Shown one piece after another: positions 17,508 through 25,495 of a stretch of DNA of 64,000 nucleotides. This DNA comes from Muricoccus harenae (lineage in GTDB: Bacteria; Pseudomonadota; Alphaproteobacteria; Acetobacterales; Acetobacteraceae). The notes beneath the pieces were generated by a model. That model worked only from the letters and a program-made list of their open reading frames with translations. It was not told the DNA's origin and searched no databases. How positions within the stretch are numbered: position 1 is the first letter of the stretch; each line of letters opens with the position of its first letter. The position numbers and the translations under genes were made by a program. Location of the stretch: the NCBI RefSeq assembly GCF_009848505.1, contig NZ_WWDL01000027.1:25627-89626 (forward strand). Direction: 5' to 3'.

Positions 17508-18263
17508 TTGCGGGTCAGGAGCCTACAGTCGCAGGTGACGGAGTCGATCGGCCGGGCGATCCTGCGCGGTGAGGTCGCGGCCGGGGCTGCGCTTCCGGTG
17601 GAGGATGCGCTGGCGGCCTCGCATGGCGTGAGCCGGGCCGTGGTCCGCGAGGCGATGAAGGTGCTGGCGGCCAAGGGGATGGTTTCGATCCGCCCCAGCG
17701 CGGGGACGCGCGTGCTGCCGCGCGGGCGGTGGCAGCTGTTGGATCCGGATGTGCTGGACTGGCTGGGCGGAAGCGCGCCGGAGCCGGACTTCGTGACCGA
17801 GCTTCTTGAGCTGCGGCTGATGATCGAGCCGGAGGCGGCGCGGCTTGCGGCGCGGCGGGCGACGGAGGCGGATGTCTCGGCGATGCGGGCGGCGCTGGCG
17901 CGGATGGGCGCGGCGCTGGATGGCGAGGGCGATTATGTCTCGGCCGACATCGCCTTCCATGAGGCGCTGCTGGAGGCGACGCATAACCGATTCCTGAACC
18001 AGCTGGGCGGCGCGATGGCGCGGCTGCTGCGCTTCAGCACGAATTTGTCCTGGCGGTATCCGGATGCGGCGCGCGGCAGCCTGCCCGTGCATGGCGCGGT
18101 GCTGGAGGCGGTGGCGCGTGGCGATGCCGAGGATGCAGCCGCGCATGTGCTGCATCTGATCGAGCGGCACGAGCGGCATCTGCGCGGGATGCTGGGCGCC
18201 GAGCTAGGCGATAGAGACCACATGGCGCGGAACAGCGCCGGGGGAGAGGAGAACATTCCATGA
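17508..18263 (+). CDS. FadR/GntR-family transcriptional regulator
   Basis: This 251-residue regulator has an N-terminal wHTH (EDALAASHGVSRAVVREAMKVL, wing GMVSIRPSAGTRVLP) and a C-terminal FCD ligand domain. The FCD metal site residues are visible in DIAFHEALLEATHN, VHGAVLEAV and HVLHLIERHE. The start is TTG at 17508 with GGGAGG at good spacing, directly after the 26-bp palindrome. It overlaps the Bug receptor as ATGA. With altronate dehydratase downstream, the effector is probably a sugar acid or its 2-keto-3-deoxy product (inference). Confidence 0.9.
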   Translation: MRVRSLQSQVTESIGRAILRGEVAAGAALPVEDALAASHGVSRAVVREAMKVLAAKGMVSIRPSAGTRVLPRGRWQLLDPDVLDWLGGSAPEPDFVTELLELRLMIEPEAARLAARRATEADVSAMRAALARMGAALDGEGDYVSADIAFHEALLEATHNRFLNQLGGAMARLLRFSTNLSWRYPDAARGSLPVHGAVLEAVARGDAEDAAAHVLHLIERHERHLRGMLGAELGDRDHMARNSAGGEENIP

Positions 18264-19246
18264 CGAAGATTTCTCGGCGGGCGGCGCTCGGCGCGGCAGT
18301 TGGCCTGGGTGGTGCTGCCTTGGCGGCGCCGGCGCTGGCGCAGGCCGCATGGCGGCCGTCTCGGCCCATGCGGTTCATCGTGCCCTTCACGCCTGCCGGG
18401 TCGGCGGACATGCTGTCGCGCATGGCGGCGGAGGCGATCGCCTCCCGGCTGGGGCAGCCGGTGGTGGTGGAGAACCGCGCCGGGGCCGGCGGCAATATCG
18501 GAACCGATGCGCTGGCGAAGGCGGAGCCTGACGGCCATGCCATAGGGCTGGTGACGGTGGGGACGGGCGCGATCAACTACGCGATGTACCGCAGCATGCC
18601 CTACAAGCCCGGGGACCTCGCCGCGATCTCCAACATCTGCACCGTGCCGAACGTCATCATGGTCGCGAACCGGGTGCCGGCGAAGACGCTGGGCGAGTTG
18701 GTGGAGCTGGCGCGGCGAGAGCCGGGGAAGTTCAACTACGGTTCCTCCGGCGTGGGCACGAGCCTGCATCTGACGGGTGAGATGCTGAAGGGCGGCTCTG
18801 GGCTGGACATGACGCATGTGCCCTTTCGGGGCGCGGCGCAAATGCTGCTCGAGGCGGCGGCGGGGCGGGTGGAGATCCTGGTGGACAACCTTCCCTCCGG
18901 GCTGCCGCAGATCAAGGACGAACGGGTGCGGGCCTTGGCGGTGACGGATACGCGGCGCAGCCCCTCCCTGCCGGATGTGCCAACGACGGCGGAGGCCGGT
19001 TTCCCGGATATCCAGGCTGTGGCCTGGTTCGGCGTGGTGGCGCCCGGGCGGACGCCGCGGCCGGCGGTAGAGGCGATTTCCGGCGCGCTGCAGGATGCCG
19101 TGCGGCAGCCAGGCTTCCGTGCGAAGCTCACGGAACAGGGCGCCGAGCCGGTGGGCAACACGGCCGACGAGTTCGAGGCCTTCATCCGCGCCGAGATCGC
19201 CAGATGGGGCGAGGTGGTGCGCAAGGCCGGCGTGGTGGTGGAGTAG
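18260..19246 (+). CDS. Bug/TctC-family solute receptor in sugar-acid operon
   Basis: This 328-residue periplasmic receptor has a twin-Arg-containing signal region (KISRRAALGAAVG) and cleavage near ALAQA. The Bug motifs FIVPFTPAGSADMLSR, VVVENRAGAGGNIGTDALA and VPFRGAAQM are present. It overlaps the FadR-type gene by four bases and ends four bases before the altronate dehydratase, so it is co-transcribed with both. A sugar acid such as altronate or galactarate is the likely ligand, from context only. No TctA/TctB adjoins. Confidence 0.88.
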   Translation: MTKISRRAALGAAVGLGGAALAAPALAQAAWRPSRPMRFIVPFTPAGSADMLSRMAAEAIASRLGQPVVVENRAGAGGNIGTDALAKAEPDGHAIGLVTVGTGAINYAMYRSMPYKPGDLAAISNICTVPNVIMVANRVPAKTLGELVELARREPGKFNYGSSGVGTSLHLTGEMLKGGSGLDMTHVPFRGAAQMLLEAAAGRVEILVDNLPSGLPQIKDERVRALAVTDTRRSPSLPDVPTTAEAGFPDIQAVAWFGVVAPGRTPRPAVEAISGALQDAVRQPGFRAKLTEQGAEPVGNTADEFEAFIRAEIARWGEVVRKAGVVVE

Positions 19247-19250
19247 GGCG

Positions 19251-20798
19251 ATGATCGATCTTTCGGTGAAGCGCGCGGTTGGTCCGGCGATCCGGCTGCA
19301 TCCGCGCGACAATGTGGTGGTGGCGCGCGTGCCGGTCTCAGCGGGCACGGCCATTCCTGGCGAGAATGTGGTGGCGCGGCAGGACGTGCCGGCCGGGCAT
19401 AAGCTGGCGACGATGGACATTCCGGCGGGCGGCGCCATCCGGAAATACGACGTGGTGATCGGCTTTGCCGGGGAGGACATTCCCGCCGGCACCTATGTGC
19501 ATGCGCATAACTGCCTGATGCAGGACTTCCAGCGCGACTACGCCTATGGCGAGGATTACAGGCCTGTCGCCTATGTGCCGGAGGCGGAGCGCGCGACCTT
19601 CCAGGGGATCGTGCGGCCGGATGGGCGTGTCGGGACGCGGAACTTCATCGCCATTGCCTCGACGGTGAATTGCTCGGCGACGGTGGTGCGCGGGGTGGCG
19701 GATTACTTCACGCCGGAGCGGCTGGCTGATTACCCGAATGTCGATGGCGTGGTGGCGCTGAGCCATACGCTGGGCTGCGGCATGGAGATGACCGGCGAGC
19801 CGATGGCGCTGCTGCGGCGGACCATCGCGGGCTATGTGCGGCACGCGAATATCGCGGGGGTGGTGATCGTCGGGCTGGGTTGCGAGCGCAACCAGCTGGG
19901 CGCGTTACTGGAGGAGCAGAAGCTGGCGGCCGGGCCCCAGCTGTATCCGATGGTGATGCAGGAGGTCGGCGGCACGCGGAAGACGATCGATGCGGGCATC
20001 GCGGCGGTGAGGGCGATGCTGCCGGAGGCGAACCGCGTGACGCGCCAGACGGTTTCCGCGGCGCATCTCACGGTGGGGCTGCAATGCGGCGGGTCGGATG
20101 GGTTTTCCTCCATCACGGCCAATCCTTCGCTGGGTGCTGCGATGGACGTCCTCGTGCGGCATGGCGGCACGGCCATCCTGTCGGAGACGCCGGAGATCAA
20201 CGGCGTCGAGCATACGCTGACGCGGCGCGCGGTCTCCCGCGAGGTGGGGGAGAAGCTGGTCGAGCGGCTGCGCTGGTGGAAGGAGGAATATGCGGTTGGG
20301 CGCGACACGCAGATCAACGGCAAGGTGAGCCCGGGCAACCAAGCGGGGGGCCTGGCGAACATCATCGAGAAGTCGCTGGGCTCCTCGATGAAGGGGGGCA
20401 CGGGGCCGTTGATGGAAGTGTACCGCTATGCCGAGCCGGTGACGCAGAAGGGCTTCATCTTCATGGACACGCCGGGCTACGACCCGGTTTCGGCGACGGG
20501 CCAGGTGGCCGGGGGCGCGAATCTGATCGCCTTCACCACCGGGCGGGGGTCCATGTTCGGCTGCAAGCCGGTGCCATCGGTGAAGCTGGCGACCAACACG
20601 CCGATGTACCGGCGGCTGATGGACGACATGGACATCAACTGCGGCGTGGTGCTGGACGGCGAGGCGACCATCCAGGAGATGGGCGAGCGCGTGTTCCAGC
20701 TTCTGCTGGAGACGGCCAGCGGGCGGCGGAGCAAGAGCGAGGAGCTGGGGGTGGGGAACAACGAGTTCGTCCCCTGGTCCATCGGCATCACCGGATAA
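19251..20798 (+). CDS. UxaA-family altronate/galactarate dehydratase
   Basis: This 515-residue protein has an N-terminal SAF domain (about 10-90, with VPAGHKLATMDIPAGG) and a long UxaA/GarD domain (from about 105, GIVRPDGRVGTRNFI). The conserved pattern LSHTLGCGMEMTG, GLGCERNQ and LQCGGSDGFSSITANP holds the Cys and polar residues that bind the metal in this family. It should dehydrate a hexonate or hexarate to the 2-keto-3-deoxy acid. Length fits both altronate dehydratase (UxaA) and GarD. The ATG at 19251 follows the preceding stop closely and starts at the SAF domain. Confidence 0.88.
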   Translation: MIDLSVKRAVGPAIRLHPRDNVVVARVPVSAGTAIPGENVVARQDVPAGHKLATMDIPAGGAIRKYDVVIGFAGEDIPAGTYVHAHNCLMQDFQRDYAYGEDYRPVAYVPEAERATFQGIVRPDGRVGTRNFIAIASTVNCSATVVRGVADYFTPERLADYPNVDGVVALSHTLGCGMEMTGEPMALLRRTIAGYVRHANIAGVVIVGLGCERNQLGALLEEQKLAAGPQLYPMVMQEVGGTRKTIDAGIAAVRAMLPEANRVTRQTVSAAHLTVGLQCGGSDGFSSITANPSLGAAMDVLVRHGGTAILSETPEINGVEHTLTRRAVSREVGEKLVERLRWWKEEYAVGRDTQINGKVSPGNQAGGLANIIEKSLGSSMKGGTGPLMEVYRYAEPVTQKGFIFMDTPGYDPVSATGQVAGGANLIAFTTGRGSMFGCKPVPSVKLATNTPMYRRLMDDMDINCGVVLDGEATIQEMGERVFQLLLETASGRRSKSEELGVGNNEFVPWSIGITG

Positions 20799-20896
20799 AG
20801 GGCAGGGGTTCTGCCCTGGCCCGGGATTCGCATGAGGTTTCCGGCGCGCGTGTTGCCATGCTGCGCACCGATTACGGAATGATGACGGAGAGCTTC

Positions 20897-21898
20897 ATGT
20901 TGCGACGCCGATCCCTTCTCGCCGGTCTGGCCGCCATGCCATCGGTCGCCGGGCTTCCCGCCCTGGCGCAGCCGGTGGCGGGCGGACGGCCGGTGCGGGT
21001 GATCGTGCCCTTCCCGCCAGGCGGCGCGATCGACCTGCTCGGGCGGCTGGTGGCGGAGCGGCTGGGGCCGGCGCTGGGGCAGAATGTGGTGGTGGAGAAC
21101 CGCGGCGGCGCGGGCGGCATCCTCGGCACGGATGCCGTGGCGAAGGGGCCGAATGACGGCACCGTCATCGGGGTGATCGGCGGGGTGACGATGACCGCCT
21201 ATCCCTTCCTCTACAGCAAGCTGCCCTTCGATCCGGTGAAGGACCTGCAGCCGCTGACGCTCATCACCAATGGCGCGCTGATCTGCGTGGTGAATGCCGA
21301 GACGGCGGCGAAGAACGGATGGACGGATTTCCGGGCGCTGATCGCCTGGTCCAAGGCGCATCCGGACCAAGTGAAGATGGGCTCCTCGGGGCCGGGGACG
21401 TCATCGCATCTGTGCATCGAGGCGGTGAACGCCATGGCGGGCGCGCGCATCCTGCACGTGCCCTATCGCGGCGGCGGGCCGGCTATCGCGGACCTGCTCT
21501 CGGGTACGATCGACATGATGTTCGATGTGACGCCGGCGCTGATGCCGCATGTGCAAACGGGCAAGTTCAAGGCGCTGGCGCTCTCCTCCAAGGAGCGGAT
21601 GGATTTCGCGCCGGATGTTCCGGCCATGGGGGATTTCCCGGATCTTGGGCTAGGCAACCTCAACATCGCGCCCTGGAACGCCCTGATGGCGCCGGCGGGA
21701 ACGCCCGAGCCGGTGGTGCAGCGGCTGATGGCGGCGATCCGGCAGGTGGCGGCCGATCCGGCTTTCGTCGCCCGGTTGAAGCCGCTCGGCTATGACGTGG
21801 CGCTGAGCGAGAGCCCGGCGGCGCTGGCGGCGCAGATTAAGCGGGAAACGCCCTTCTGGCGGCGGCTGGTGGAGATGTCCGGGGTGAAGCTGGACTAG
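20897..21898 (+). CDS. Bug/TctC-family solute receptor, stop codon formed with an IS
   Basis: This 333-residue receptor has a signal peptide (MLRRRSLLAGLAAMPS to ALAQP) and the Bug motifs VIVPFPPGGAIDLLGR, VVVENRGGAGGILGTDAVA and VPYRGGGPAIADL. GGAG sits before the ATG at 20897; ATG at 20882 and 20858 are in-frame alternatives. Its TAG stop is made of TA from the host and G from the first base of the miniature IS; before insertion it would have been TAA, so the protein is unchanged. It lies 98 bp after the dehydratase, so it may belong to that operon. Confidence 0.88.
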   Translation: MLRRRSLLAGLAAMPSVAGLPALAQPVAGGRPVRVIVPFPPGGAIDLLGRLVAERLGPALGQNVVVENRGGAGGILGTDAVAKGPNDGTVIGVIGGVTMTAYPFLYSKLPFDPVKDLQPLTLITNGALICVVNAETAAKNGWTDFRALIAWSKAHPDQVKMGSSGPGTSSHLCIEAVNAMAGARILHVPYRGGGPAIADLLSGTIDMMFDVTPALMPHVQTGKFKALALSSKERMDFAPDVPAMGDFPDLGLGNLNIAPWNALMAPAGTPEPVVQRLMAAIRQVAADPAFVARLKPLGYDVALSESPAALAAQIKRETPFWRRLVEMSGVKLD

Positions 21899-22123
21899 GT
21901 TCAGGACTCATTGGTCCAGATCAGCGCGACGGCTGCCAGGCAGATGCCGGAGACGAAGGTGTGGGCGCATCGGTTGTAGCGAAGGGCGATGACCCTTGGT
22001 GCAGCCGATACAGCGGGAATCTGCACCTTCGAGCCAGAACAGGTCAGCCATGGCAGCACTTTCAGCGGCCATGAAATCAGCCAATCAGATCAGGCGCTGC
22101 CCCATATCAATGGGTCCTGACCC
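21898..22123. mobile_element. 226-bp miniature IS5-family (IS427-like) element with TA duplication
   Basis: The ends are 18-bp imperfect inverted repeats, GGTTCAGGACTCATTGGT at 21898-21915 and its partner at 22106-22123 (reads GGGTCAGGACCCATTGAT on the other strand), 15 of 18 matching. TA flanks both sides (21896-21897 and 22124-22125), the target duplication expected for IS5/IS427 elements. Inside are fused 5' and 3' pieces of a transposase gene, so this is an internally deleted, non-autonomous copy. It sits in the overlapping stop codons of two convergent genes and supplies the G of TAG to both. Confidence 0.88.
21901..22051 (-). pseudogene. Deleted IS5-family transposase remnant
   Basis: An ATG at 22051 opens MADLFWL, the usual first residues of this transposase group, then the frame leaves homology. 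In another frame the segment ending at 21901 reads VIALRYNRCAHTFVSGICLA then AVALIWTNES and stop, the usual C-terminus of the same transposase. About 85% of the gene, including the DDE core, is missing. Confidence 0.8.
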
Positions 22124-22641
22124 TAACGCTGCTCGGCTGTGTGCACGATCCCGGCGAATTCGGAGAAGGCGTCATCCGCCCGCGCCGCGAGGAGCTCGAG
22201 GGCACGCGCCGTGGGACGCAGCAGCTTGAGACGCCCCTGTTCCGAAGGCACCAGCTCGGACACCAGCATTCCGCCCAGCTCCATCTCGGACACGACACGC
22301 GACAGGGTCGGCGCGCTCAGCAGGCCCTCGGCTCGGGCGACAAGATCCCGGAGTGCAAGCCGCTCCCCGCGTAGCTCAGCCTGGATGACCTCCAGCCCGA
22401 CCCAAAGTGCCTCACGAGCCCGGTGCGGCGGGTCCCCTCCAAAGATCTCCCGGATCGCGATGAACTGGCGCCTCATGGATGCGAGATGGAGTGCTGCAAC
22501 GGCCTGGGAGGTGCGCTGGTAGGCCCCGGATCCTGGGCTGATGGTGGAGGGGGCGGGTGAACCATCAGCTTTGGGCATGTCGGCGCTGTAGATGGGGAGG
22601 AACGCGGTTCTGGGAAGATGCTGGAGAGGCGAGCTTCGCAT
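22123..22641 (-). CDS. MarR-like winged-helix regulator
   Basis: This 172-residue protein has a winged-helix region at about 90-140 (LALRDLVARAEGLLSAPTLSRVV, then a wing with VPSEQGRLKLLRPT) between helices that would dimerise. I call it MarR-like with moderate confidence. Its TAG stop is completed by the last base of the miniature IS. It is divergent from the phasin-like gene, with a 12-bp palindrome between them, so local control is likely. Base composition at its start region is visibly AT-richer than the surrounding genome. Confidence 0.65.
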   Translation of the reverse strand: MRSSPLQHLPRTAFLPIYSADMPKADGSPAPSTISPGSGAYQRTSQAVAALHLASMRRQFIAIREIFGGDPPHRAREALWVGLEVIQAELRGERLALRDLVARAEGLLSAPTLSRVVSEMELGGMLVSELVPSEQGRLKLLRPTARALELLAARADDAFSEFAGIVHTAEQR

Positions 22642-22691
22642 GGATAGCTCAGTTTCTTCCGTGTGTGTTACGGTTTCATAACCATGATTCT

Positions 22692-22703
22692 ATTCTGCAG
22701 AAT
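22692..22703. promoter_or_regulatory. 12-bp palindrome in divergent MarR-phasin promoter
   Basis: ATTCTGCAGAAT is a perfect palindrome in the AT-rich 171-bp gap between the divergent MarR-like and phasin-like genes. Its size and place fit a MarR-family operator. No clear -35/-10 pair was found. Confidence 0.4.
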
Positions 22704-22812
22704 CCAGCTTGTTCATTTTGAAAGACCCAGCTTACACTTCGGCGTGAGGCAAACCCGCCTCATCAGAAAGTTAGGTGCCAGTCCAGCTGACATCTGCCGG
22801 GGAACCCACCGT

Positions 22813-23322
22813 ATGAACTTCGAAGCCGCGAAGAAGAGCGACACCAAGACCAGCGACACCAAGACCAGCGAGACCAAAAATATTGCTGTGTCAGCAAATG
22901 CTTCCGCTGCCTGGTCTGATCTCGCCGCATTCTGGACTGACCGCCGCTGGGCAGCGAAGGCTTGGCCGTTCCCTAGTTCAGACGACACGGCCGGCGTGAC
23001 GGAGCACGCGTTCAAGACCTACCGCAGCCTGCTCATGGCCCATCAGGCGGCGGCAGAGGCGTTCTGTGAGACGGCCCTGCGCCAACAGGAGGTTACCTTC
23101 GGCATCGCGCGGACGGCTCTGGATGCCTATCCGCAGACGCCTGCCGGTCCCAGGGGCCAGGGGTCGGATGCTTCCTGGAAGCGGGTCATGGCTGGTTATG
23201 CCGAGGTCTATAACGAGAGTCTCGGGATCACGCAGGCGATGACGGAGGCTGCGTTCAAGGTGCTTTCCCGCGCACCTGGAGCGGTCCTCGCGGGCAAGGC
23301 GGAGGAGCGGCCCGCTCGGTGA
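22813..23322 (+). CDS. Phasin-like helical protein
   Basis: This 169-residue protein starts with a charged SDTKT repeat segment (residues 9-22) and continues with amphipathic helices: HAFKTYRSLLMAHQAAAEAFC and GYAEVYNESLGITQAMTEAA resemble phasins, which coat polyhydroxyalkanoate granules. The match is by general pattern only, so the function is tentative. GGGGAA lies before the ATG; the frame is open upstream to 22663. It overlaps the HIRAN-like gene as GTGA. No PHA synthase is near. Confidence 0.5.
   Translation: MNFEAAKKSDTKTSDTKTSETKNIAVSANASAAWSDLAAFWTDRRWAAKAWPFPSSDDTAGVTEHAFKTYRSLLMAHQAAAEAFCETALRQQEVTFGIARTALDAYPQTPAGPRGQGSDASWKRVMAGYAEVYNESLGITQAMTEAAFKVLSRAPGAVLAGKAEERPAR
22837..22878 (+). 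repeat. 15-bp tandem repeat inside the phasin-like gene
   Basis: AGCGACACCAAGACC occurs twice in a row and is followed by the diverged 12-bp AGCGAGACCAAA. It encodes the repeated Ser-Asp-Thr-Lys-Thr peptide, so copy number can vary without frameshift. Confidence 0.8.
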
Positions 23323-23615
23323 TCGAGAGCTTTCTGCTCGGCACGGGGAGCATCGGCTGGGATCCGGTGTCCCTGAGTTGGCTGCGCGTCGGGGCGTGCC
23401 TGGATCTGTGCCCGCGTGGGCGAAGCCGCGTCGAGGTGCGCTCACCGGACGGTCGGCCGCTGGGTTGGCTTCCATCCGAGGACGCGCAGGCCATCACGGG
23501 CCTGATCCATTCGGGCGCGGTGCGGACGGCACGGGTGCGTGGCGTGATCCCCGCCTTCGGGCGGGCCCGCGTCCAACTCGCGATCGAGGTCCAGGAGGAT
23601 AGACGGCCGCAGTGA
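23319..23615 (+). CDS. Small HIRAN-like domain protein
   Basis: This 98-residue protein resembles a lone HIRAN domain: VSLSWLRVGACLDLCPRG, then RVEVRSPDGRPLGWLPSEDA and a final VQLAIEV strand give the alternating strand pattern with the conserved G-x-x-L-G-W/Y-L-P turn. HIRAN domains bind DNA ends in helicases and nucleases; free-standing copies are of unknown role. The start is GTG at 23319 overlapping the phasin-like stop as GTGA, with GGAGGAG upstream. Confidence 0.55.
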   Translation: MIESFLLGTGSIGWDPVSLSWLRVGACLDLCPRGRSRVEVRSPDGRPLGWLPSEDAQAITGLIHSGAVRTARVRGVIPAFGRARVQLAIEVQEDRRPQ

Positions 23616-23705
23616 AACAGGGCCTGGCTCGGGGGGAGCGACCAGTTCCGCACGGCCGGGTCTCCTCACCGATGCGGCCGTGGCATGAAAGTCAGCGGAG
23701 GGGTC

Positions 23706-23963
23706 ATGAGCAGCAGCAGGGCGTTCGTGGATCGGGCTCGGCGGTGTCGCCGCGAACAGGCGAAGGCTGAGCAGGAGCAAGAAAGGGCTGCGGGCGCCAG
23801 GGCGGGATCAGGCAGCGTCGAGTCGGGCGAGATATGGAGTCTTGTCGCAGATTACCTTCGAGCCCGGGCCGAAATTTGGGAGGCCCGCGCGGCAAGTCCT
23901 GCCCGGACGGAGAGGTGCGGAAAGCGCGACCGGGAATGGGGCGAGCGCATCGTGCTCCACTGA
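23706..23963 (+). CDS. Small charged hypothetical protein
   Basis: This 85-residue protein is rich in Arg, Glu and Ala with helical heptads (FVDRARRCRREQAKAEQEQE; VADYLRARAEIWEARA). No known family was recognised. GGAGGGG lies directly before the ATG at 23706. It ends the accessory patch; the 230 bp that follow (23964-24193) hold nothing I could identify. Confidence 0.5.
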   Translation: MSSSRAFVDRARRCRREQAKAEQEQERAAGARAGSGSVESGEIWSLVADYLRARAEIWEARAASPARTERCGKRDREWGERIVLH

Positions 23964-24193
23964 GGGCAGCTCACCGCGGTCGCGACCGCCATGCGGCGAT
24001 GATGGAACCGCGCATCGCGGCGTGAGGTCCGGCGGCCTGAGCGGTCCGCGCGCTGGCGTCAGGTAAGCGCCGTGGGGCGGCGCTCCATGGGCCGGAACGT
24101 GCCATGCGCCAGGACGACGGCGGGCGGATGTTCGGGCTGGTGCGGCGCCCGACCCTGGGGGAAACCCTGCCCTCACTGGGCGCTTTGGTCTGA

Positions 24194-25495
24194 ATGGTAT
24201 CGGGGGATTGCGATCTGCTGGTGGTGGGCGCCGGCGCGGCAGGGATCGCGGCGGCGCGCGAGGCGTTGTCGCTGGGCCTGCGCGTGCGGGTGCTGGAGGC
24301 GCGCGGGCGCGTCGGCGGACGGGCACGGACGGATCATTCCCTCGGCACGCCCTTCGATATGGGCGCGACCTGGCTACATGCGGCGCAATCCAACCCGCTG
24401 ATGCCATTGGCCGAGGCGGCCGGCCTTTGGCTGTTCGACCATGACGCGGTGCGTGATTCCCGCGTCTGGATGGGGGATCGCTGGGCCGGGGCAGCCGAGC
24501 TGCGGGATTACGAGGCGGCGGAGCGGGACTGGCATGCGGCGGTGAGGCTGGCGGCCGCGGGGCCGGCGGCCGAAGTTCGGCGCATGAGTCTGGCGGACGC
24601 GGCGCCGCGCGGCGGCTTCTGGGATGCGACGCTCACCCATTGGGAGGCGCCGGTGATCTCGGGGGCAGAGGCGCGGGACATCGACCTCGGGGATTACCTC
24701 TCCACCCTGCTGCATGGGACGAACCTGATGCCGCGCGATGGCTGCGGGCATCTGCTCGAGGTGCTGGCGCGTGGGCTTCCGGTGGCGCTGGAAGCGCCGG
24801 TGGAGCGGATCTCCTGGGGCGGACGGCGGGTGCGGGCCGAGGGCGGCTTCGGTGTGGTGGAGGCCGGGGCGGCGGTGGTGACGGTTTCGACCGGCGTGCT
24901 GGCCTCGGGCGCCATCCGCTTCGACCCGGCGCTGCCGGGCGCCGCGGCGCAGGCGGCGCATGACCTTCCCATGGGGCTGCTGAGCAAGGTGGGGCTGCGG
25001 GCCGCCGGGGATGACCGGCTGGACGTGCCGGCCTTCGGCGGCATCGAGCGGCGGCTGGAGGAGGGGGAGAGGGCGATGACCTTCGTCGCCTGGCCCTTCG
25101 GGCGCGACCATCTCCAGGGCTTTGCCGGAGGCGCCCTGGCCTGGGAAATGGCGCGGGAGGGGGATGCGGCGCTGGTCGACCTCGCCTTTTCCGAGCTGCG
25201 GCGGATCTATGGGGGGCGGGCGGACCGGGCGCTGCGGCGGGACGGGGCGGTGGTTTCTGGTTGGGCGCGCGATCCCTGGGCGCGGGGCGCCTATGCGGCA
25301 CTCCGGCCGGGATGCGGTGGGGCGCGCGAGGCTCTTTCGGCCCCAATTGGCGAGGGGCGGCTGCATCTGGCGGGGGAGGCCTGCCATACGACGCTGGCGG
25401 GCACCCTGGCGGGCGCCTGGCTCAGCGGGGCGCAGGCGGCGCGGAGTGCGGCGGCACTGCTCGGGCTGCGGCCGGTGCCGGACCTGCCGGCGTGA
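24194..25495 (+). CDS. FAD-dependent flavin monoamine oxidase family protein
   Basis: This 433-residue flavoprotein has the ADP-binding GAGAAGIAAAREAL motif, then RGRVGGRARTD and a C-terminal FAD-binding segment (LAGEACHTTLAGTLAGAWLSG). It should oxidise an amine or act as a related desaturase; the substrate is unknown. Its TGA overlaps the GTG start of the MlaE gene as GTGA, so it is the first gene of the Mla operon. That suggests a lipid- or polyamine-linked role, but this is speculation. The start ATG at 24194 precedes the Rossmann motif by 11 residues. Confidence 0.85.
   Translation: MVSGDCDLLVVGAGAAGIAAAREALSLGLRVRVLEARGRVGGRARTDHSLGTPFDMGATWLHAAQSNPLMPLAEAAGLWLFDHDAVRDSRVWMGDRWAGAAELRDYEAAERDWHAAVRLAAAGPAAEVRRMSLADAAPRGGFWDATLTHWEAPVISGAEARDIDLGDYLSTLLHGTNLMPRDGCGHLLEVLARGLPVALEAPVERISWGGRRVRAEGGFGVVEAGAAVVTVSTGVLASGAIRFDPALPGAAAQAAHDLPMGLLSKVGLRAAGDDRLDVPAFGGIERRLEEGERAMTFVAWPFGRDHLQGFAGGALAWEMAREGDAALVDLAFSELRRIYGGRADRALRRDGAVVSGWARDPWARGAYAALRPGCGGAREALSAPIGEGRLHLAGEACHTTLAGTLAGAWLSGAQAARSAAALLGLRPVPDLPA

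Noticed and set aside
20799..20817. AGGGCAG/CTGCCCT hairpin after the dehydratase as a terminator
   Set aside because: The stem is only 7 bp and no T-tract follows; the next receptor gene may still be in the operon.
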